Origin: Pseudomonadota bacterium
Lineage (GTDB): Bacteria; Pseudomonadota; Gammaproteobacteria; Burkholderiales; Burkholderiaceae_C
Reading direction: 5' to 3'
Length of the DNA stretch: 54,558 nucleotides
NCBI GenBank assembly: GCA_021846025.1
Contig: JAJZDV010000004.1
Span: 1 to 54,558 of the forward strand
Shown here piece by piece: positions 9,662 to 20,874 of this stretch (positions are counted from its first letter, which is position 1; each line of letters begins with the position of its first letter). Both the position numbers and the translations under genes were made by a program. The notes under the pieces are model-generated. The model was not told where the DNA came from. It ran no database searches and was given only the letters and a program-made list of their open reading frames with translations.

Positions 9662-10447
9662 ATGTCGCCCATGCCTTCCCTGTTCGTCTCCCACGGCTCG
9701 CCCATGCTGCCGCTGGAGCCTGGAACCGCGGGCCCCATGCTCAAGGCCCTGGGCCGGGAGCTGCCACAACCGGCGGCCATCCTCACGTTCTCGCCGCACT
9801 GGATGTCGCGCGTTCCTGCCGTCGGCTCGAGTCCGAAGCCCGCGACCATCCACGATTTCGGCGGTTTCGATCCGGCCTTGCACGACCTGCGCTATCCGGC
9901 CGCCGGCAACCCCGAACTCGCCCGGCGTGCAGCCAGCTTGCTGCAAAGGGCCGGCCGGCCCGCCACGTTGGACCCGGACCGGGGGCTGGACCATGGCGTG
10001 TGGGTGCCGCTGCGCTTCCTGTTCCCGCAGGCGGAGGTTCCGGTGGTTCCGCTGGCCATGCCGTGGCCGCTGGACGCCGCCGGTGCCTACCAGCTCGGTC
10101 AGGCCCTGGCTCCCCTGGCGGACGAAGGTGTGTTGCTGTTCGGCACCGGCAGTCTGACCCACAACTTGCACGAATTTCATCCCGGCGCAGCGACCGACGC
10201 GCCGCCAGAGCCTTACGTGCTGGAATTCGTCGACTGGATGCGTGACGCCATCGACCGCGGCGCGATCGCCGCCTTGCTCGACTACCGCCGCCAGGCTCCG
10301 CATGCCATCCGCGCGCATCCGAGCGACGAACATCTGTTGCCGCTGTTCTGGGCGCTCGGAGCCGCCGGCGACCCGCTCAAGCCGCAGCACAAGAGCGGCG
10401 GCGTGCACTACGGCACGCTCAGCATGGATGCGTGGGTGCTTGGCTGA
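9662..10447 (+). CDS. DODA-type extradiol ring-cleaving dioxygenase (LigB superfamily)
   Basis: About 261 residues, matching the 4,5-DOPA dioxygenase/YgiD branch of LigB-type non-haem metalloenzymes. Likely metal ligands are the His residues in FVSHGSP near the N-terminus, FSPHWM and TGSLTHNLHEF. The start at 9662 was chosen because AGGA precedes it and the first beta strand (SLFVSHGSP) follows directly. An ATG at 9620 overlapping the previous stop would add 14 residues and is the alternative. It probably acts on a catechol or related dihydroxy aromatic. A second family member is encoded on the opposite strand at 11.8-12.6 kb. Confidence 0.85.
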   Translation: MSPMPSLFVSHGSPMLPLEPGTAGPMLKALGRELPQPAAILTFSPHWMSRVPAVGSSPKPATIHDFGGFDPALHDLRYPAAGNPELARRAASLLQRAGRPATLDPDRGLDHGVWVPLRFLFPQAEVPVVPLAMPWPLDAAGAYQLGQALAPLADEGVLLFGTGSLTHNLHEFHPGAATDAPPEPYVLEFVDWMRDAIDRGAIAALLDYRRQAPHAIRAHPSDEHLLPLFWALGAAGDPLKPQHKSGGVHYGTLSMDAWVLG

Positions 10448-10493
10448 ACGCCATTGCCCAGCCCATTCCCGAGTCCTCGACGCGAGCCAAACC

Positions 10494-11216
10494 ATGTCCG
10501 CATCCATCATCGTTGCCCAGCCCGAAGGCCATGCCGAGCAACTCATGCTGCTGTTCCACGGCGTGGGCTCCGACGCCCGGGATCTGGTGCCGCTCGGCCA
10601 ACAGTTGGCTGCAGCGTTTCCCAGGGCCTGGATCGTCAGCGTGCAGGCTCCCGAACGCTCCGACTTCGGTCACGGCTACCAGTGGTTTTCCGTGAACGGC
10701 GTGACCGAAGCCAACCGCGCCGAACGCGTTGCGCTGGCCTTGCCGGCCTTCCTGGAGACCGTGCAGCACTGGCAAAGCCTCGCGCATGTCGGCGTCGGGC
10801 AGACGGCTCTCATCGGGTTCTCGCAAGGCGCCATCATGGCGCTGGAATCGACTCGCGACCGAACCCCCGTCGCGGGGCGCGTGGTGTCCATCGCCGGGCG
10901 CTTTGCCCAGTTGCCCCATGCAGCGGCCACGGGCACGACACTGCACTTCCTGCACGGCAAAAGCGACGCGGTGATGCCCTACGGTCTCACGGTGGCAGCC
11001 GCTGAACACCTGGTTGCCCTGGGCGGGGACGTGACCGCAGACGTGTTGCCGTTCCTCGGCCATGGCATCAATGCGGAACTGGTCGAGTTGCTGATCGCGC
11101 GGCTCCAAGGCTACGTGCCGCGCAGCCTGTGGCGAGCCGCTCTTGCCGCAGACCCTGGAAGCAAGAGCAGCCAGGATCGAACCCTGTTGCAGGGGCCTGA
11201 CGATTCAGGACCCTAG
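10494..11216 (+). CDS. Alpha/beta hydrolase, YpfH-like serine esterase
   Basis: A 240-residue carboxylesterase/phospholipase-type hydrolase. It starts with LMLLFHGVGSDARD (oxyanion region), has the nucleophile Ser110 in GFSQGA, an acid in HGKSDAVMP and a His in FLGHGIN near the C-terminus, so a full triad is visible. The frame is open further upstream, but the ATG at 10494 begins the conserved core. It probably hydrolyses small esters; its place after a ring-cleavage enzyme suggests a role in detoxifying or catabolising aromatics, which is inference. Confidence 0.85.
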   Translation: MSASIIVAQPEGHAEQLMLLFHGVGSDARDLVPLGQQLAAAFPRAWIVSVQAPERSDFGHGYQWFSVNGVTEANRAERVALALPAFLETVQHWQSLAHVGVGQTALIGFSQGAIMALESTRDRTPVAGRVVSIAGRFAQLPHAAATGTTLHFLHGKSDAVMPYGLTVAAAEHLVALGGDVTADVLPFLGHGINAELVELLIARLQGYVPRSLWRAALAADPGSKSSQDRTLLQGPDDSGP

Positions 11217-11277
11217 CCCCCAACTCGTGCTCGCGCGAGGATCCCCCAACCCTAACGATCGTCCATCGGAGTTCATC

Positions 11278-11688
11278 ATGATCAAACAATCCACCGCACC
11301 CTATGCCGCGCTGCTCTTGCGCGTGAGCCTGGGCATCCTGTTCCTGGCCCATGTCGGGCTCAAGATCTTCGTCTTCACCGTTCCCGGTTTCGTGGGGTAT
11401 TTCGCCTCGCTCGGACTGCCCGCGATTCTGGCTTACGCCGTCATCGCGCTGGAGTTGCTCGGCGGCATGGCCCTCATCCTGGGCATCTACGCACCTTGGG
11501 TCGCCATCCCGCTGGCGCTGGAGATGCTCGGCACGATTGTGCTCGTGCATGGTGCCAACGGCTGGCTGTTCACCAACAAGGGCGGGGGCTGGGAATACCC
11601 CGCGTTCTGGACGGTGGGCCTGATTGCGCTGTTCCTGCTGGGCGATGGCGCCATGGCGCTCAAACCGGTCCAGCGCAGCGCAGCATGA
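11278..11688 (+). CDS. DoxX-family inner membrane protein
   Basis: A 136-residue protein with four predicted membrane helices (about residues 9-27, 38-62, 66-90 and 108-125), matching the DoxX/DoxD family. Relatives are linked to quinone-dependent redox or oxidative stress resistance, but the function is loose. The ATG at 11278 has CGGAG upstream and the first helix follows directly; the open frame extends further but lacks a start with a ribosome site. It closes the plus-strand run with the isochorismatase, dioxygenase and esterase genes. Confidence 0.85.
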   Translation: MIKQSTAPYAALLLRVSLGILFLAHVGLKIFVFTVPGFVGYFASLGLPAILAYAVIALELLGGMALILGIYAPWVAIPLALEMLGTIVLVHGANGWLFTNKGGGWEYPAFWTVGLIALFLLGDGAMALKPVQRSAA

Positions 11689-11778
11689 GTGCGTGACCGC
11701 TTGAGGACGGGGCCACGCGGCGAACCCTGGAAAGGCTCCGGGATCCAGACAGGCCCCGGTCGCCAGGGCGGCGTCGTG

Positions 11779-12591
11779 TCATGAGCCGCCGAACATGAAA
11801 TTGGACACGCTGATGCCCCCGAAGAAATGATCTTCGTGATAAACCCGTGCAGCGGGTTCGGCGTACGCAGCACCCACAGCCACCATCAGCGGCAAGAGAT
11901 GTTCCTCGCGCGGGTGAGCCTGCCGCGCGGCCGGGGCTTGTTCCCACGCGATCAGGGACGCGGCGCGCTGGGCGGGTTCGCTGAACACGAGCGTGTCCTG
12001 CAGCCAGGCGTCGAATGCTGCCGATGGTGCTTGCGCCGCCGGCCCGAACATGCGTAAGTTGTGGTAGCTCAAGCCGCTGCCGATCAGCAGCACCCCGAGG
12101 TCTCGCAAGGGGGCCAGCGCACGGCCGGCGGCGAGATGCATGCGCGGATCGAGCCCACGCTTGAGCGAGAGTTGCAGCACCGGAACCTTGGCGTCGGGGT
12201 AGATCACAGCCATCGGCGCGTACAGGCCATGGTCAAACCCCCGCTCCGGCTCCAGGCGAGCGGCAATGCCGGCCTGGCCGAGCAGGTCCAGAACCTGCTC
12301 GGCCAGATGCGGCGAACCTGGCGCTGCATACTGGATGCGGTAGGTGAAGTCGGGGAAGCCACCGTAGTCGTAGATCATTGGCGGGTTCGGGCTGGACATG
12401 ACCGCGAACTCCGGCTCCTCCCAATGGGCGGAGACCATCAACACCGCCTTGGGCGTTGCGCCGACCCGTTGCGGCATCTGCCGTAATGCAGCGGCGAGCT
12501 GGTCGTAGCGGCCACCCATTTGATCCATCATCCAGGGCCATGGGCCGCCGCCGTGAGAGATGAAAAAGGTCGGGAGTGTCTGCATGGCCAT
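11779..12591 (-). CDS. Second DODA-type extradiol dioxygenase
   Basis: About 270 residues, a paralogue of the protein at 9662 on the opposite strand. It keeps the metal-binding pattern: FFISHGGGPWPW near the N-terminus, VSAHWEEPEF, GFDHGLYAP and GSGLSYHNLRMFG. The start is uncertain: ATGs at 12591 and 12585 are closest to the conserved fold, neither with a good ribosome site, and the frame is open to 12660. It converges with the DoxX gene; no terminator is apparent between them. It probably cleaves a dihydroxy-aromatic substrate different from that of its paralogue. Confidence 0.85.
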   Translation of the reverse strand: MAMQTLPTFFISHGGGPWPWMMDQMGGRYDQLAAALRQMPQRVGATPKAVLMVSAHWEEPEFAVMSSPNPPMIYDYGGFPDFTYRIQYAAPGSPHLAEQVLDLLGQAGIAARLEPERGFDHGLYAPMAVIYPDAKVPVLQLSLKRGLDPRMHLAAGRALAPLRDLGVLLIGSGLSYHNLRMFGPAAQAPSAAFDAWLQDTLVFSEPAQRAASLIAWEQAPAARQAHPREEHLLPLMVAVGAAYAEPAARVYHEDHFFGGISVSNFMFGGS

Positions 12592-12819
12592 GGGGAGGAA
12601 GGTCAATGTTCGAGCGTGTTTCGGCCGTACCGTTGTACGCCATGGCGATACCGAGGTCAAACTTCACCTAGGGTTGAGGCGGCGGCAAGTCGGGTGCAGG
12701 GCGCATGCGATCGGTTTCCGGCTCTCGGTCATCTCACCACCGCCATGCGCCCTCCTCGCGCACCAACAGGCCTGCAAAGCGACGCGGTGCGCCGCATGCC
12801 GATCGGCCCAGCGCGGTGT

Positions 12820-13446
12820 TCACGCCGGAGGTGGAGCCGTGTCATGAAACGAGGCACGCTGGGTGAGCTTGTCGAAGAGCTTGGCCAACTTGGGTTCATC
12901 GGGCTTCCAACGGACCTCGGTGCAGCGGAAATCGACATAAGCCAGGGCGGAGCCGATGGCGATGTCGGCCAGCGTCAGGTGATTGCCGCACATCCAGGGC
13001 GAGTCGCCCAGACCGGCGGACATGGCCTTGATGGCGGCACGCACCTTGCCGAGCTGACGATCGACCCACGCCGGGCTGCGCTGGGCATCGGTGCGGCCGG
13101 GCCAGGTCTGCTCCAGCCGGGCGGCGGAGGCCGCATCCATCACGCCATCGGCCAGGGCTTCCCAGGTGCGCACCTCGGCGCGCTCGCGCCCGGTGCCCGG
13201 AATGAGTTTGCCCACGGGCGAGAGGGTGTCGAGGTATTCGACGATGACGCGCGAGTCGTAGATGCTGCTGCCGTCTTCCAGCACCAGACAGGGCACCTTG
13301 CCCAGCGGGTTGCTGTCCTGGATACGCGTGGCGGCATCCCAGACGTTTTCCTCGACGAACTTGTATTCGAGTTTTTTTTCCGCGAGCACGATGCGGACTT
13401 TGCGCACATAGGGGCTGGTACGCGAGCCGATGATTTTCATGACCAT
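12820..13446 (-). CDS. Glutathione S-transferase
   Basis: A 208-residue GST. The N-terminal thioredoxin-like domain (residues 1-80) includes GSRTSPYVRKVRI, with Ser/Thr residues suited to activating glutathione, the cis-Pro loop GKVPCLVLEDG and the glutathione-binding IYDSRVI. The C-terminal helical domain carries LTLADIAIGSAL. AAGG lies five bases before the ATG at 13446. It may conjugate electrophiles; the specific substrate is unknown. It is divergent from purB. Confidence 0.88.
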   Translation of the reverse strand: MVMKIIGSRTSPYVRKVRIVLAEKKLEYKFVEENVWDAATRIQDSNPLGKVPCLVLEDGSSIYDSRVIVEYLDTLSPVGKLIPGTGRERAEVRTWEALADGVMDAASAARLEQTWPGRTDAQRSPAWVDRQLGKVRAAIKAMSAGLGDSPWMCGNHLTLADIAIGSALAYVDFRCTEVRWKPDEPKLAKLFDKLTQRASFHDTAPPPA

Positions 13447-13476
13447 GGTGACCTTGGATTCAAGGCCGCAGTATAA

Positions 13477-14979
<1,503 letters not shown>

Positions 14980-15108
14980 GCTGGGGCCGCCGCGGCGCAG
15001 CGGAGTCGAGGCCAGGCCCGTCGCGCCCAGGTCGAGTTGCCTGCGAGTCTTTTTCCACCGCCCAGCGCCGAGCGCACACGACTTTCCCCCTTCGCCAGGA
15101 CCCTTCCC

Positions 15109-15468
15109 ATGCTCAAGCTCATCGTCAAATGGCTGCTCTCGGCCACGGCCCTGCTGGCCGTGGCGTATCTCGACAGCGGTGTGCAGATCGCGGGTTTTGC
15201 CGCGGCCATGTGGGCGGCGCTCCTCATCGGCCTGCTCAACACGCTGGTGCGCCCGGTGCTGTTCATCCTGACCCTGCCCATCACGGTGCTCACGCTCGGG
15301 CTGTTCTTCTTCGTCATCAATGCGCTGATGTTTTATGCCGCCTCCGGACTGATCGATGGTTTCGTCGTGCGCAGCTTTGGCGCCGCCATCGTCGGTTCGT
15401 TGCTGTACAGCGTCGCCGGGCTCATCATCGACAGCGCGCTGGAAGGCGTGTTCGTGGCCCGACGCTGA
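15109..15468 (+). CDS. Phage-holin-family IV / YvlD-type small membrane protein
   Basis: A 119-residue protein with four hydrophobic segments (about residues 4-20, 26-45, 50-76 and 86-107), matching the PF04020-type family; the name does not imply a phage origin. Function is unknown. The ATG at 15109 starts the first membrane helix. It lies 129 bases after purB and faces htpX, with a hairpin between them. Confidence 0.8.
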   Translation: MLKLIVKWLLSATALLAVAYLDSGVQIAGFAAAMWAALLIGLLNTLVRPVLFILTLPITVLTLGLFFFVINALMFYAASGLIDGFVVRSFGAAIVGSLLYSVAGLIIDSALEGVFVARR

Positions 15469-15494
15469 GCCACGCCGGGCTTCGACCGAAAAAA

Positions 15495-15516
15495 AAGCGA
15501 CCCGAGTGGGTCGCTT
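15495..15516 (-). terminator. Intrinsic terminator of htpX
   Basis: A perfect nine-base stem AAGCGACCC/GGGTCGCTT with a four-base loop; on the minus strand it is followed by a run of T residues. It lies 24 bases past the htpX stop. It may also slow transcription arriving from the holin-like gene on the plus strand. Confidence 0.85.
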
Positions 15517-15539
15517 CCGGGTGGACGTGATGGGCTGGG

Positions 15540-16418
15540 TCACGGACGAGCGCGCTGGTCCTGGCCGGTGCGCATCGTGTGCGCGATCTGCATCAGCGCA
15601 GCGACGCGCTCCTCGGTCGGCGGGTGGGTGGAGAACAGTCTGCCGAGACCGCCCGCATGCAGCGGATTCAAAATCATCATCTGTGCGGTTGCCGGATGCG
15701 ACTCGGCGGCCTGGAACGGAACCCCGCGTGCCACGGCCTCGATTTTTTGCAGCGCCGATGCCAGGGCTTCGGGATCGCCCGAGATTTCGGCGCCACCGCG
15801 GTCGGCCTCGAATTCGCGGGCGCGCGAGATCGCCATCTGGATCAAGCTGGCCGCCAGCGGCGCCAGGATCGCCAGGGCGATGCCCGCGATCGGGTTCGCC
15901 GGCCGGCCGTTTGCATCACGCCCACCGAAGAACAGGGCGAAATTGGCGAGCGCGGAAATGGCGCCAGCCATGGTCGCGCTGATGGTCGAAATGAGAATGT
16001 CGCGATGCTTCACATGCGTGAGTTCGTGCGCCATCACACCGCGCAGTTCGCGCTCGCTGAGCACGCGCATGATGCCGGTTGTGGCGGCCACCGCGGCGTG
16101 TTCCGGGTTGCGCCCGGTGGCGAAAGCGTTGGGTGCGTCTTCGTTGATGACATAGACGCGCGGCATGGGCAGTTGTGCCCGCTGCGCCAGATCCTGCACC
16201 ATGCGGTAGAACTGCGGCGCACTGTGCTCGTCGACTTCCTGCGCGTTGTACATGCGCAGCACCATCTTGTCGGAAAACCAGTAGCTGAAAACGTTCATAC
16301 CCAGGGCGAACAGCAGGGCCAGCATCATGCCTTGTTGCCCGCCGATGGACGAACCGATCACCATGAACAGCGCCGTGATGGCGGCCATCAGCACGGCGGT
16401 CTTGAGCAGATTGAACAT
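15540..16418 (-). CDS. htpX: Membrane zinc metalloprotease HtpX
   Basis: A 292-residue M48-family protease that degrades misfolded inner-membrane proteins. Two N-terminal helices (residues about 5-45) precede the zinc motif HELTH in [14 protein letters not shown], the third ligand region [12 protein letters not shown] and two further hydrophobic segments. The frame is open upstream to 16481, but the ATG at 16418 has GGTGA before it and gives the usual HtpX N-terminus [11 protein letters not shown] heat-shock-like promoter lies 36-64 bases upstream and a strong terminator downstream, so it is probably expressed alone as well as by read-through from fmt. Confidence 0.95.
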   Translation of the reverse strand: MFNLLKTAVLMAAITALFMVIGSSIGGQQGMMLALLFALGMNVFSYWFSDKMVLRMYNAQEVDEHSAPQFYRMVQDLAQRAQLPMPRVYVINEDAPNAFATGRNPEHAAVAATTGIMRVLSERELRGVMAHELTHVKHRDILISTISATMAGAISALANFALFFGGRDANGRPANPIAGIALAILAPLAASLIQMAISRAREFEADRGGAEISGDPEALASALQKIEAVARGVPFQAAESHPATAQMMILNPLHAGGLGRLFSTHPPTEERVAALMQIAHTMRTGQDQRARP

Positions 16419-16453
16419 CGCATTCACCCCGTTTACGTTTGGAAACAATGACG

Positions 16454-16482
16454 TAGATTGTGCCGCAGGCGGAAAGTTCAAG
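16454..16482 (-). promoter_or_regulatory. Candidate sigma-32 (RpoH) promoter of htpX
   Basis: Read on the minus strand, CTTGAA (-35) is followed after 14 bases by CACAATCTA, which matches six of nine positions of the RpoH -10 CCCCATTTA. htpX is a heat-shock gene in other proteobacteria, which makes the match more credible. Confidence 0.4.
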
Positions 16483-16493
16483 CCCGCCGGGGT

Positions 16494-17576
16494 TCAGGCT
16501 GTCGGGTGTGGCGGGGTCGACGTCGCTCGAGCGTCGGCCTCCGGCGGTGGGCCGGAAGCGAACACCTGGCCAACTTGCACCATGACGCTCTGCAGGACCA
16601 GGCTTGCATCCTGCGGCTTGCCACCGGGCTTTTGCAACCGGGTCAGGCGCAGACAGCCGGTGCCGCAGGCCACGTCGACTCCCCCCTGGGACGGCACGGC
16701 GAGCACGGTGCCGGGCCGATGCCCTGCAGCCGTCGTGGGCAACACCTTGGCGGCCAGGATTTTCAAGGTCGTCGCACCGCAACGCGTTTGGGTTCCCGGG
16801 GCGGGCTGGAAGGCGCGGATGCGCCGCTCCAGCACGTCGGCCGGCAGTGACCAGTCCAGCCAAGCTTCACGCTTGCCGATCTTGGCGGCGTAGGTCGCGT
16901 CCTCGACGGGCTGGGCCGTGGGTTCGGCCACTCCGGCTTGCAGGTCCGCCAGGGTTTGCAGCAGCAGGCGCCCGCCCAATGCCGCCAGCTTGTCGTGCAA
17001 GCTGGCGGTGGTGTCGTCGGGGGCGATCGGCATGTCTTGCATGCGGTAGACCGGACCGGTATCCAGCCCCGCGTCCATGCGCATGATGCTGATGCCGGTC
17101 TCACGGTCACCGGCTTCGATGGCGCGGTGAATGGGCGCGGCCCCCCGCCAGCGCGGCAGCAGCGATGCGTGGATGTTGATGCAGCCCAGGGACGGCAGGT
17201 CCAGCAGCCATTGCGGCAGGATCAATCCGTAGGCGGCAACCACCAGCACGTGAGGCCCGGCTTGCCGCAGCGCCTCGAGCGCCGCTGCGGCATCGGCCGG
17301 CCAGCGACCGTCGAGCCGCAAGCCTCGCGGCTGCGCCAGCGGCAGGCCATGCGCCAAGGCCACTTGCTTGACGGCGCTGGATTGCAGTTGCAGGCCGCGC
17401 CCGGCCGGGCGATCCGGCTGGGTCAGCACCAGCGGCAACGCAAAGCCCGCCGCAATCAGATCGCGCAGTGCGGTTGCTGCGAATTCCGGCGTGCCGGCAA
17501 AAGCCACGCGCAGCTTGGTGGCGCAGGTGGGGGTTGCGTTCGCGTCGAGCCCCGATGCGGTGGATGCGGACTTCAA
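16494..17576 (-). CDS. fmt: Methionyl-tRNA formyltransferase
   Basis: About 360 residues; formylates Met-tRNA(fMet) with 10-formyl-THF for translation initiation. The N-terminal core begins [16 protein letters not shown], then [13 protein letters not shown] and the catalytic segment [20 protein letters not shown]; the C-terminal tRNA-binding domain follows. No ATG lies near the conserved start. The best start is TTG at 17576, which overlaps the TGA of def (TTGA) and adds 19 residues before the core. It follows def directly, as in many bacteria, and precedes htpX. Confidence 0.9.
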   Translation of the reverse strand: MKSASTASGLDANATPTCATKLRVAFAGTPEFAATALRDLIAAGFALPLVLTQPDRPAGRGLQLQSSAVKQVALAHGLPLAQPRGLRLDGRWPADAAAALEALRQAGPHVLVVAAYGLILPQWLLDLPSLGCINIHASLLPRWRGAAPIHRAIEAGDRETGISIMRMDAGLDTGPVYRMQDMPIAPDDTTASLHDKLAALGGRLLLQTLADLQAGVAEPTAQPVEDATYAAKIGKREAWLDWSLPADVLERRIRAFQPAPGTQTRCGATTLKILAAKVLPTTAAGHRPGTVLAVPSQGGVDVACGTGCLRLTRLQKPGGKPQDASLVLQSVMVQVGQVFASGPPPEADARATSTPPHPTA

Positions 17577-18079
17577 GCCGCTTCGCGCTGGCGCTTGAGC
17601 ATGCGTGACTTGATGCGGCGGCGCTTGAGCGGCGAGAGGTAGTCGACGAACACCTTGCCGTCGAGGTGGTCCATTTCGTGCTGGATGCAGACCGAGAGCA
17701 GCCCATCGGCCTCCAACTCGAATCGTTCGCCGTGGGCATCGAGCGCGCGCACGCGGATGCGGTCGGGGCGGGTCACCTTGTCGTAGATGCCCGGCACCGA
17801 TAGACAACCTTCTTCCCACTCCTTCAGGTCGGCGCTGCGCGTGACGATTTCCGGGTTGATCAGCACCAGCGGCTGGTCGCGCTCCTCGGAGGTATCCGAA
17901 ACGATGATGCGCTCGTGGATGTCGGCCTGCGTTGCGGCCAGGCCCACGCCCTTGGCCGCATACATCGTTTCGAACAGATCGGCCAGCAGTGCGCGCACGC
18001 GGTCGTCCACCACGGCGACAGGTTTGGCCACCTTGTACAAGCGAGGGTCGGGATACTGGAGAATGGAGAGTCGGGACAT
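17573..18079 (-). CDS. def: Peptide deformylase
   Basis: A 168-residue iron/zinc hydrolase that removes the formyl group from nascent proteins. All three motifs are present: [16 protein letters not shown] and the metal-binding HEMDH. The C-terminus ends in basic [13 protein letters not shown]. The frame is open far upstream, but the ATG at 18079 gives the usual N-terminus [14 protein letters not shown]. It overlaps fmt by four bases, linking deformylation and formylation enzymes, and is divergent from the LysM gene across 297 bases in which I found no convincing further gene. Confidence 0.95.
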   Translation of the reverse strand: MSRLSILQYPDPRLYKVAKPVAVVDDRVRALLADLFETMYAAKGVGLAATQADIHERIIVSDTSEERDQPLVLINPEIVTRSADLKEWEEGCLSVPGIYDKVTRPDRIRVRALDAHGERFELEADGLLSVCIQHEMDHLDGKVFVDYLSPLKRRRIKSRMLKRQREAA

Positions 18080-18376
18080 GATGAACTCGGGGCCGAAGGC
18101 AGCCACGGTCGGGTCGAGAAAACACCTGGCGCGGCATTCATGCAACTGCAATGCGCCGCAAACAGCGCTTTTCATTGCAGCAACAGGGCCTTGTGGAGAC
18201 AATGTAACAAGTCTTTGAGGTTTGGCGCCGCGCCAAGACAGTGCAGTTTCAGCCGATTCGCCTCGGCCCCCGAACTGCGAAACTGCGGGTGGCAGCTTGA
18301 CGCCATGGTTGGAACTGCACGTCGTTTTGCTGGCCGCTGTTGCGGATATCGATATTTTCTTCCTGGGGGCGGATTC

Positions 18377-19561
18377 ATGCAATGCAAGCTCATCAACCAT
18401 GTTGCCGCAGCAGGACTCTTGCTGTGGTCCGCCGCTGCACTCGCCCAGACGGGGGTCGTCACGCCCTCGGCGACCGCACCCGGCATCGGGAGCTTGCCGA
18501 ACGAGCCCGTGGCGCCGTCGCAACTGGCGCAAGCCCGGGCCGCGGCGCAACAAGGCATTCCCGTGTCCGAACTGGCGCCCAATGCGCCGCAGCGCTACAC
18601 CATCAAACGCGGTGACACGCTGTGGGCCATTTCCGGCCGCTATCTGAAAAAACCCTGGAACTGGCCCACGCTGTGGGGCATGAACCTGGCGCAGATCCGC
18701 AACCCGCACTGGATTTTCCCCGGCCAGGTGCTCGTGCTCACCATTGCCAACGGGCGCGCAACCCTGGCTCTGGAGAACGGCCAGAGCATCCAAGGCGAGG
18801 CCGGCATCCCCACCGTGACGCTGGAGCCGCATGCCATCGGCGAGGCGCTGCCGCCGTCCGGCATCCCCACGCTCGACCCGGCGTTGATCGACCCGTTCCT
18901 CACGCGCCCGCTCATCGTCGAGCCCGATGAACTCGCCCAGTCGCCGCGCATCGTGGCGCTCACGCCCGAGCATGCGATGCTCGCGCCGGGTGACCGTGCC
19001 TATGTGCGTGGTCCGTTGGGGGCCACCACCCGCTTCGACGTCTATCGGCCGGGGCGGCCATTGTTCGACCCCACGACGAAAAAGATCATTGCCTACGAGT
19101 CCGAATATCTTGGAGCGGTGGAATTGATCCGTCCGCCCCAGGGCAAGGACCAGGTGGCCACGGTCAAGGTCCTGTCCACCGTGCGCGAAATGGGTGTCGG
19201 CGACCGGCTCATCGCCCAGCCGCCACGCCAATTCCTCAACTTCACGCCGCACGCGCCAGACAGGCCCGTGGACGGGCAAATCGTCTCCATCTACGGTGAC
19301 CTGCAGATGGCCGGCAAGAACAGCGTGGTCGCCCTCAACCGCGGCGCCGAGGAGGGCCTGGAGCGTGGCGACGTGCTCACCATCCTGCAAGGCCCACGCG
19401 AAGTGACCGACACCACGCTGGAAGACAGGCCGGTGATCGAAATTCCGGCGCGTCGCATCGGCCTGCTGATGGTGTTTCGCACCTTCCACCATGTCGCCTA
19501 CGGCCTGGTGCTGGAGTCCGACCAGCCGGTCTTGGTGGCCGATCACGTCCAGCAGCCCTGA
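18377..19561 (+). CDS. LysM-domain cell-wall-binding protein
   Basis: A 394-residue exported protein with a signal peptide (cleavage near ALAQ, residue 24). One LysM domain spans about residues 74-122 ([17 protein letters not shown] ... [13 protein letters not shown]), followed by a long beta-rich region without a catalytic motif I can name. It should bind peptidoglycan. In Burkholderiales this gene commonly sits directly before dprA and smg, as here, with only 22 bases to dprA. The start was chosen by the signal peptide. Confidence 0.88.
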   Translation: MQCKLINHVAAAGLLLWSAAALAQTGVVTPSATAPGIGSLPNEPVAPSQLAQARAAAQQGIPVSELAPNAPQRYTIKRGDTLWAISGRYLKKPWNWPTLWGMNLAQIRNPHWIFPGQVLVLTIANGRATLALENGQSIQGEAGIPTVTLEPHAIGEALPPSGIPTLDPALIDPFLTRPLIVEPDELAQSPRIVALTPEHAMLAPGDRAYVRGPLGATTRFDVYRPGRPLFDPTTKKIIAYESEYLGAVELIRPPQGKDQVATVKVLSTVREMGVGDRLIAQPPRQFLNFTPHAPDRPVDGQIVSIYGDLQMAGKNSVVALNRGAEEGLERGDVLTILQGPREVTDTTLEDRPVIEIPARRIGLLMVFRTFHHVAYGLVLESDQPVLVADHVQQP

Positions 19562-19583
19562 CCCGCACCCAGCCAGCCTCACC

Positions 19584-20741
19584 ATGATGGGCGAGGCTGA
19601 ACTCGCGTCCTGGCTGCGGCTGCTGGAGACGCCGGGCGTCGGCACCGAAACCGCGCGCCGTCTGCTGGCCGCCTTCGGCTTGCCCGAGCAGGTGTTCGCG
19701 CAAAGCGCAGCGTTGCTCGAGCGTGTGGTGCCCGCAGCCGTCGCCCGTGCCCTGCGCAGCCCGCCCGAGGCGCCTCTGCTGGAACGTATCGCCCGTACCC
19801 GTGAGTGGTTGAACGAGCCCCGGCACCATCTGCTGACCCTGGCGGACGCCGCTTACCCGCCGTTGCTGCTGCAGACCGCCGATCCCCCGCCTCTGCTCTA
19901 TGCCCGGGGCCGGCTGGACCTGCTCCACCGCCCGCAAACCCTCGCCATCGTCGGCAGCCGCCATCCTTCCGCGCAAGGCGGACGCGACGCGCATGACTTT
20001 GCCCGCGACCTCAGCGCCGCAGGCATGACCATCGTCTCGGGCATGGCACGCGGGGTCGATGCCCAGGCGCACCTGGGAGCCCTGCTGGCCGCGCAGGACA
20101 ACCCCGACGGCGCCGGCTCCACCATAGCCGTGCTCGGCACCGGCTGCGACCGCGTCTATCCCGCAGCGCATCGCGAACTGGCGCATCGCATCGCTGAGCA
20201 TGGCCTCCTGCTCTCCGAATTCCCGCTAGGAACCGCTCCGGCCCGCGGCAATTTTCCGCGCCGCAACCGCATCATCAGCGGGCTGTCCCGTGGTGTGCTG
20301 GTCAGCGAGGCTGCGGTGCAGTCCGGCTCGCTCATCACAGCCCGCCTGGCCGCCGAGCAGGGCCGCGAGGTGTTCGCCATTCCCGGCTCCATCCACAATC
20401 CCATGTCGCGCGGCTGCCATCGCCTGCTGCGCGACGGCGCCAAGCTGGTGGAGTGCGTCGACGATGTCTTGAGCGAGCTGCAAGGGACCGTGCCGCAGGG
20501 CCGGCCGGAACCGACCGGAGCGGACGCAGCGCCGGCGGCGCATGCGGATCTCGACGCGGCAGCCCCCGCCGCACGCGAACTCCTCGATGCGCTCGGCTAC
20601 GCCATCCTGAGTTTCGACGAACTCGCCGCACGCACCGGCCGCAGTGCCCAGTGGCTGGGGGAGCATCTGATCGAACTCGAACTGCAAGGCCGCGTTGCCC
20701 GCCTGCCCGGGGCACGTTACCAGCGCATCGAGCGCGCCTGA
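19584..20741 (+). CDS. dprA: DNA-processing protein DprA
   Basis: A 385-residue protein that loads RecA on incoming single-stranded DNA during natural transformation. It has an N-terminal helix-hairpin region ([13 protein letters not shown]), the Rossmann core with [12 protein letters not shown] and [12 protein letters not shown], the RNRIISGLS segment, and a C-terminal winged helix after an Ala-rich linker (about residues 305-385). Two adjacent ATGs at 19584 and 19587 are possible. It is probably cotranscribed with the LysM gene and smg. Confidence 0.94.
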   Translation: MMGEAELASWLRLLETPGVGTETARRLLAAFGLPEQVFAQSAALLERVVPAAVARALRSPPEAPLLERIARTREWLNEPRHHLLTLADAAYPPLLLQTADPPPLLYARGRLDLLHRPQTLAIVGSRHPSAQGGRDAHDFARDLSAAGMTIVSGMARGVDAQAHLGALLAAQDNPDGAGSTIAVLGTGCDRVYPAAHRELAHRIAEHGLLLSEFPLGTAPARGNFPRRNRIISGLSRGVLVSEAAVQSGSLITARLAAEQGREVFAIPGSIHNPMSRGCHRLLRDGAKLVECVDDVLSELQGTVPQGRPEPTGADAAPAAHADLDAAAPAARELLDALGYAILSFDELAARTGRSAQWLGEHLIELELQGRVARLPGARYQRIERA

Positions 20742-20874
20742 AACCACCGCCCGGGCATTCGGGCCAGCCCGGTTTCGTGGTGGCCTTTGCCCGCCGGAGC
20801 CGGACTTTTCAGCGGCGTGGGCCCGGCACGTCCTTGCGCCACGACCCTCGCGGCCTTGTGCATAAAATGGCCGC

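Noticed and set aside
15109-15468. Prophage signal from the holin-family gene
   Set aside because: This family is common in chromosomes outside phages, and no other phage gene is present.
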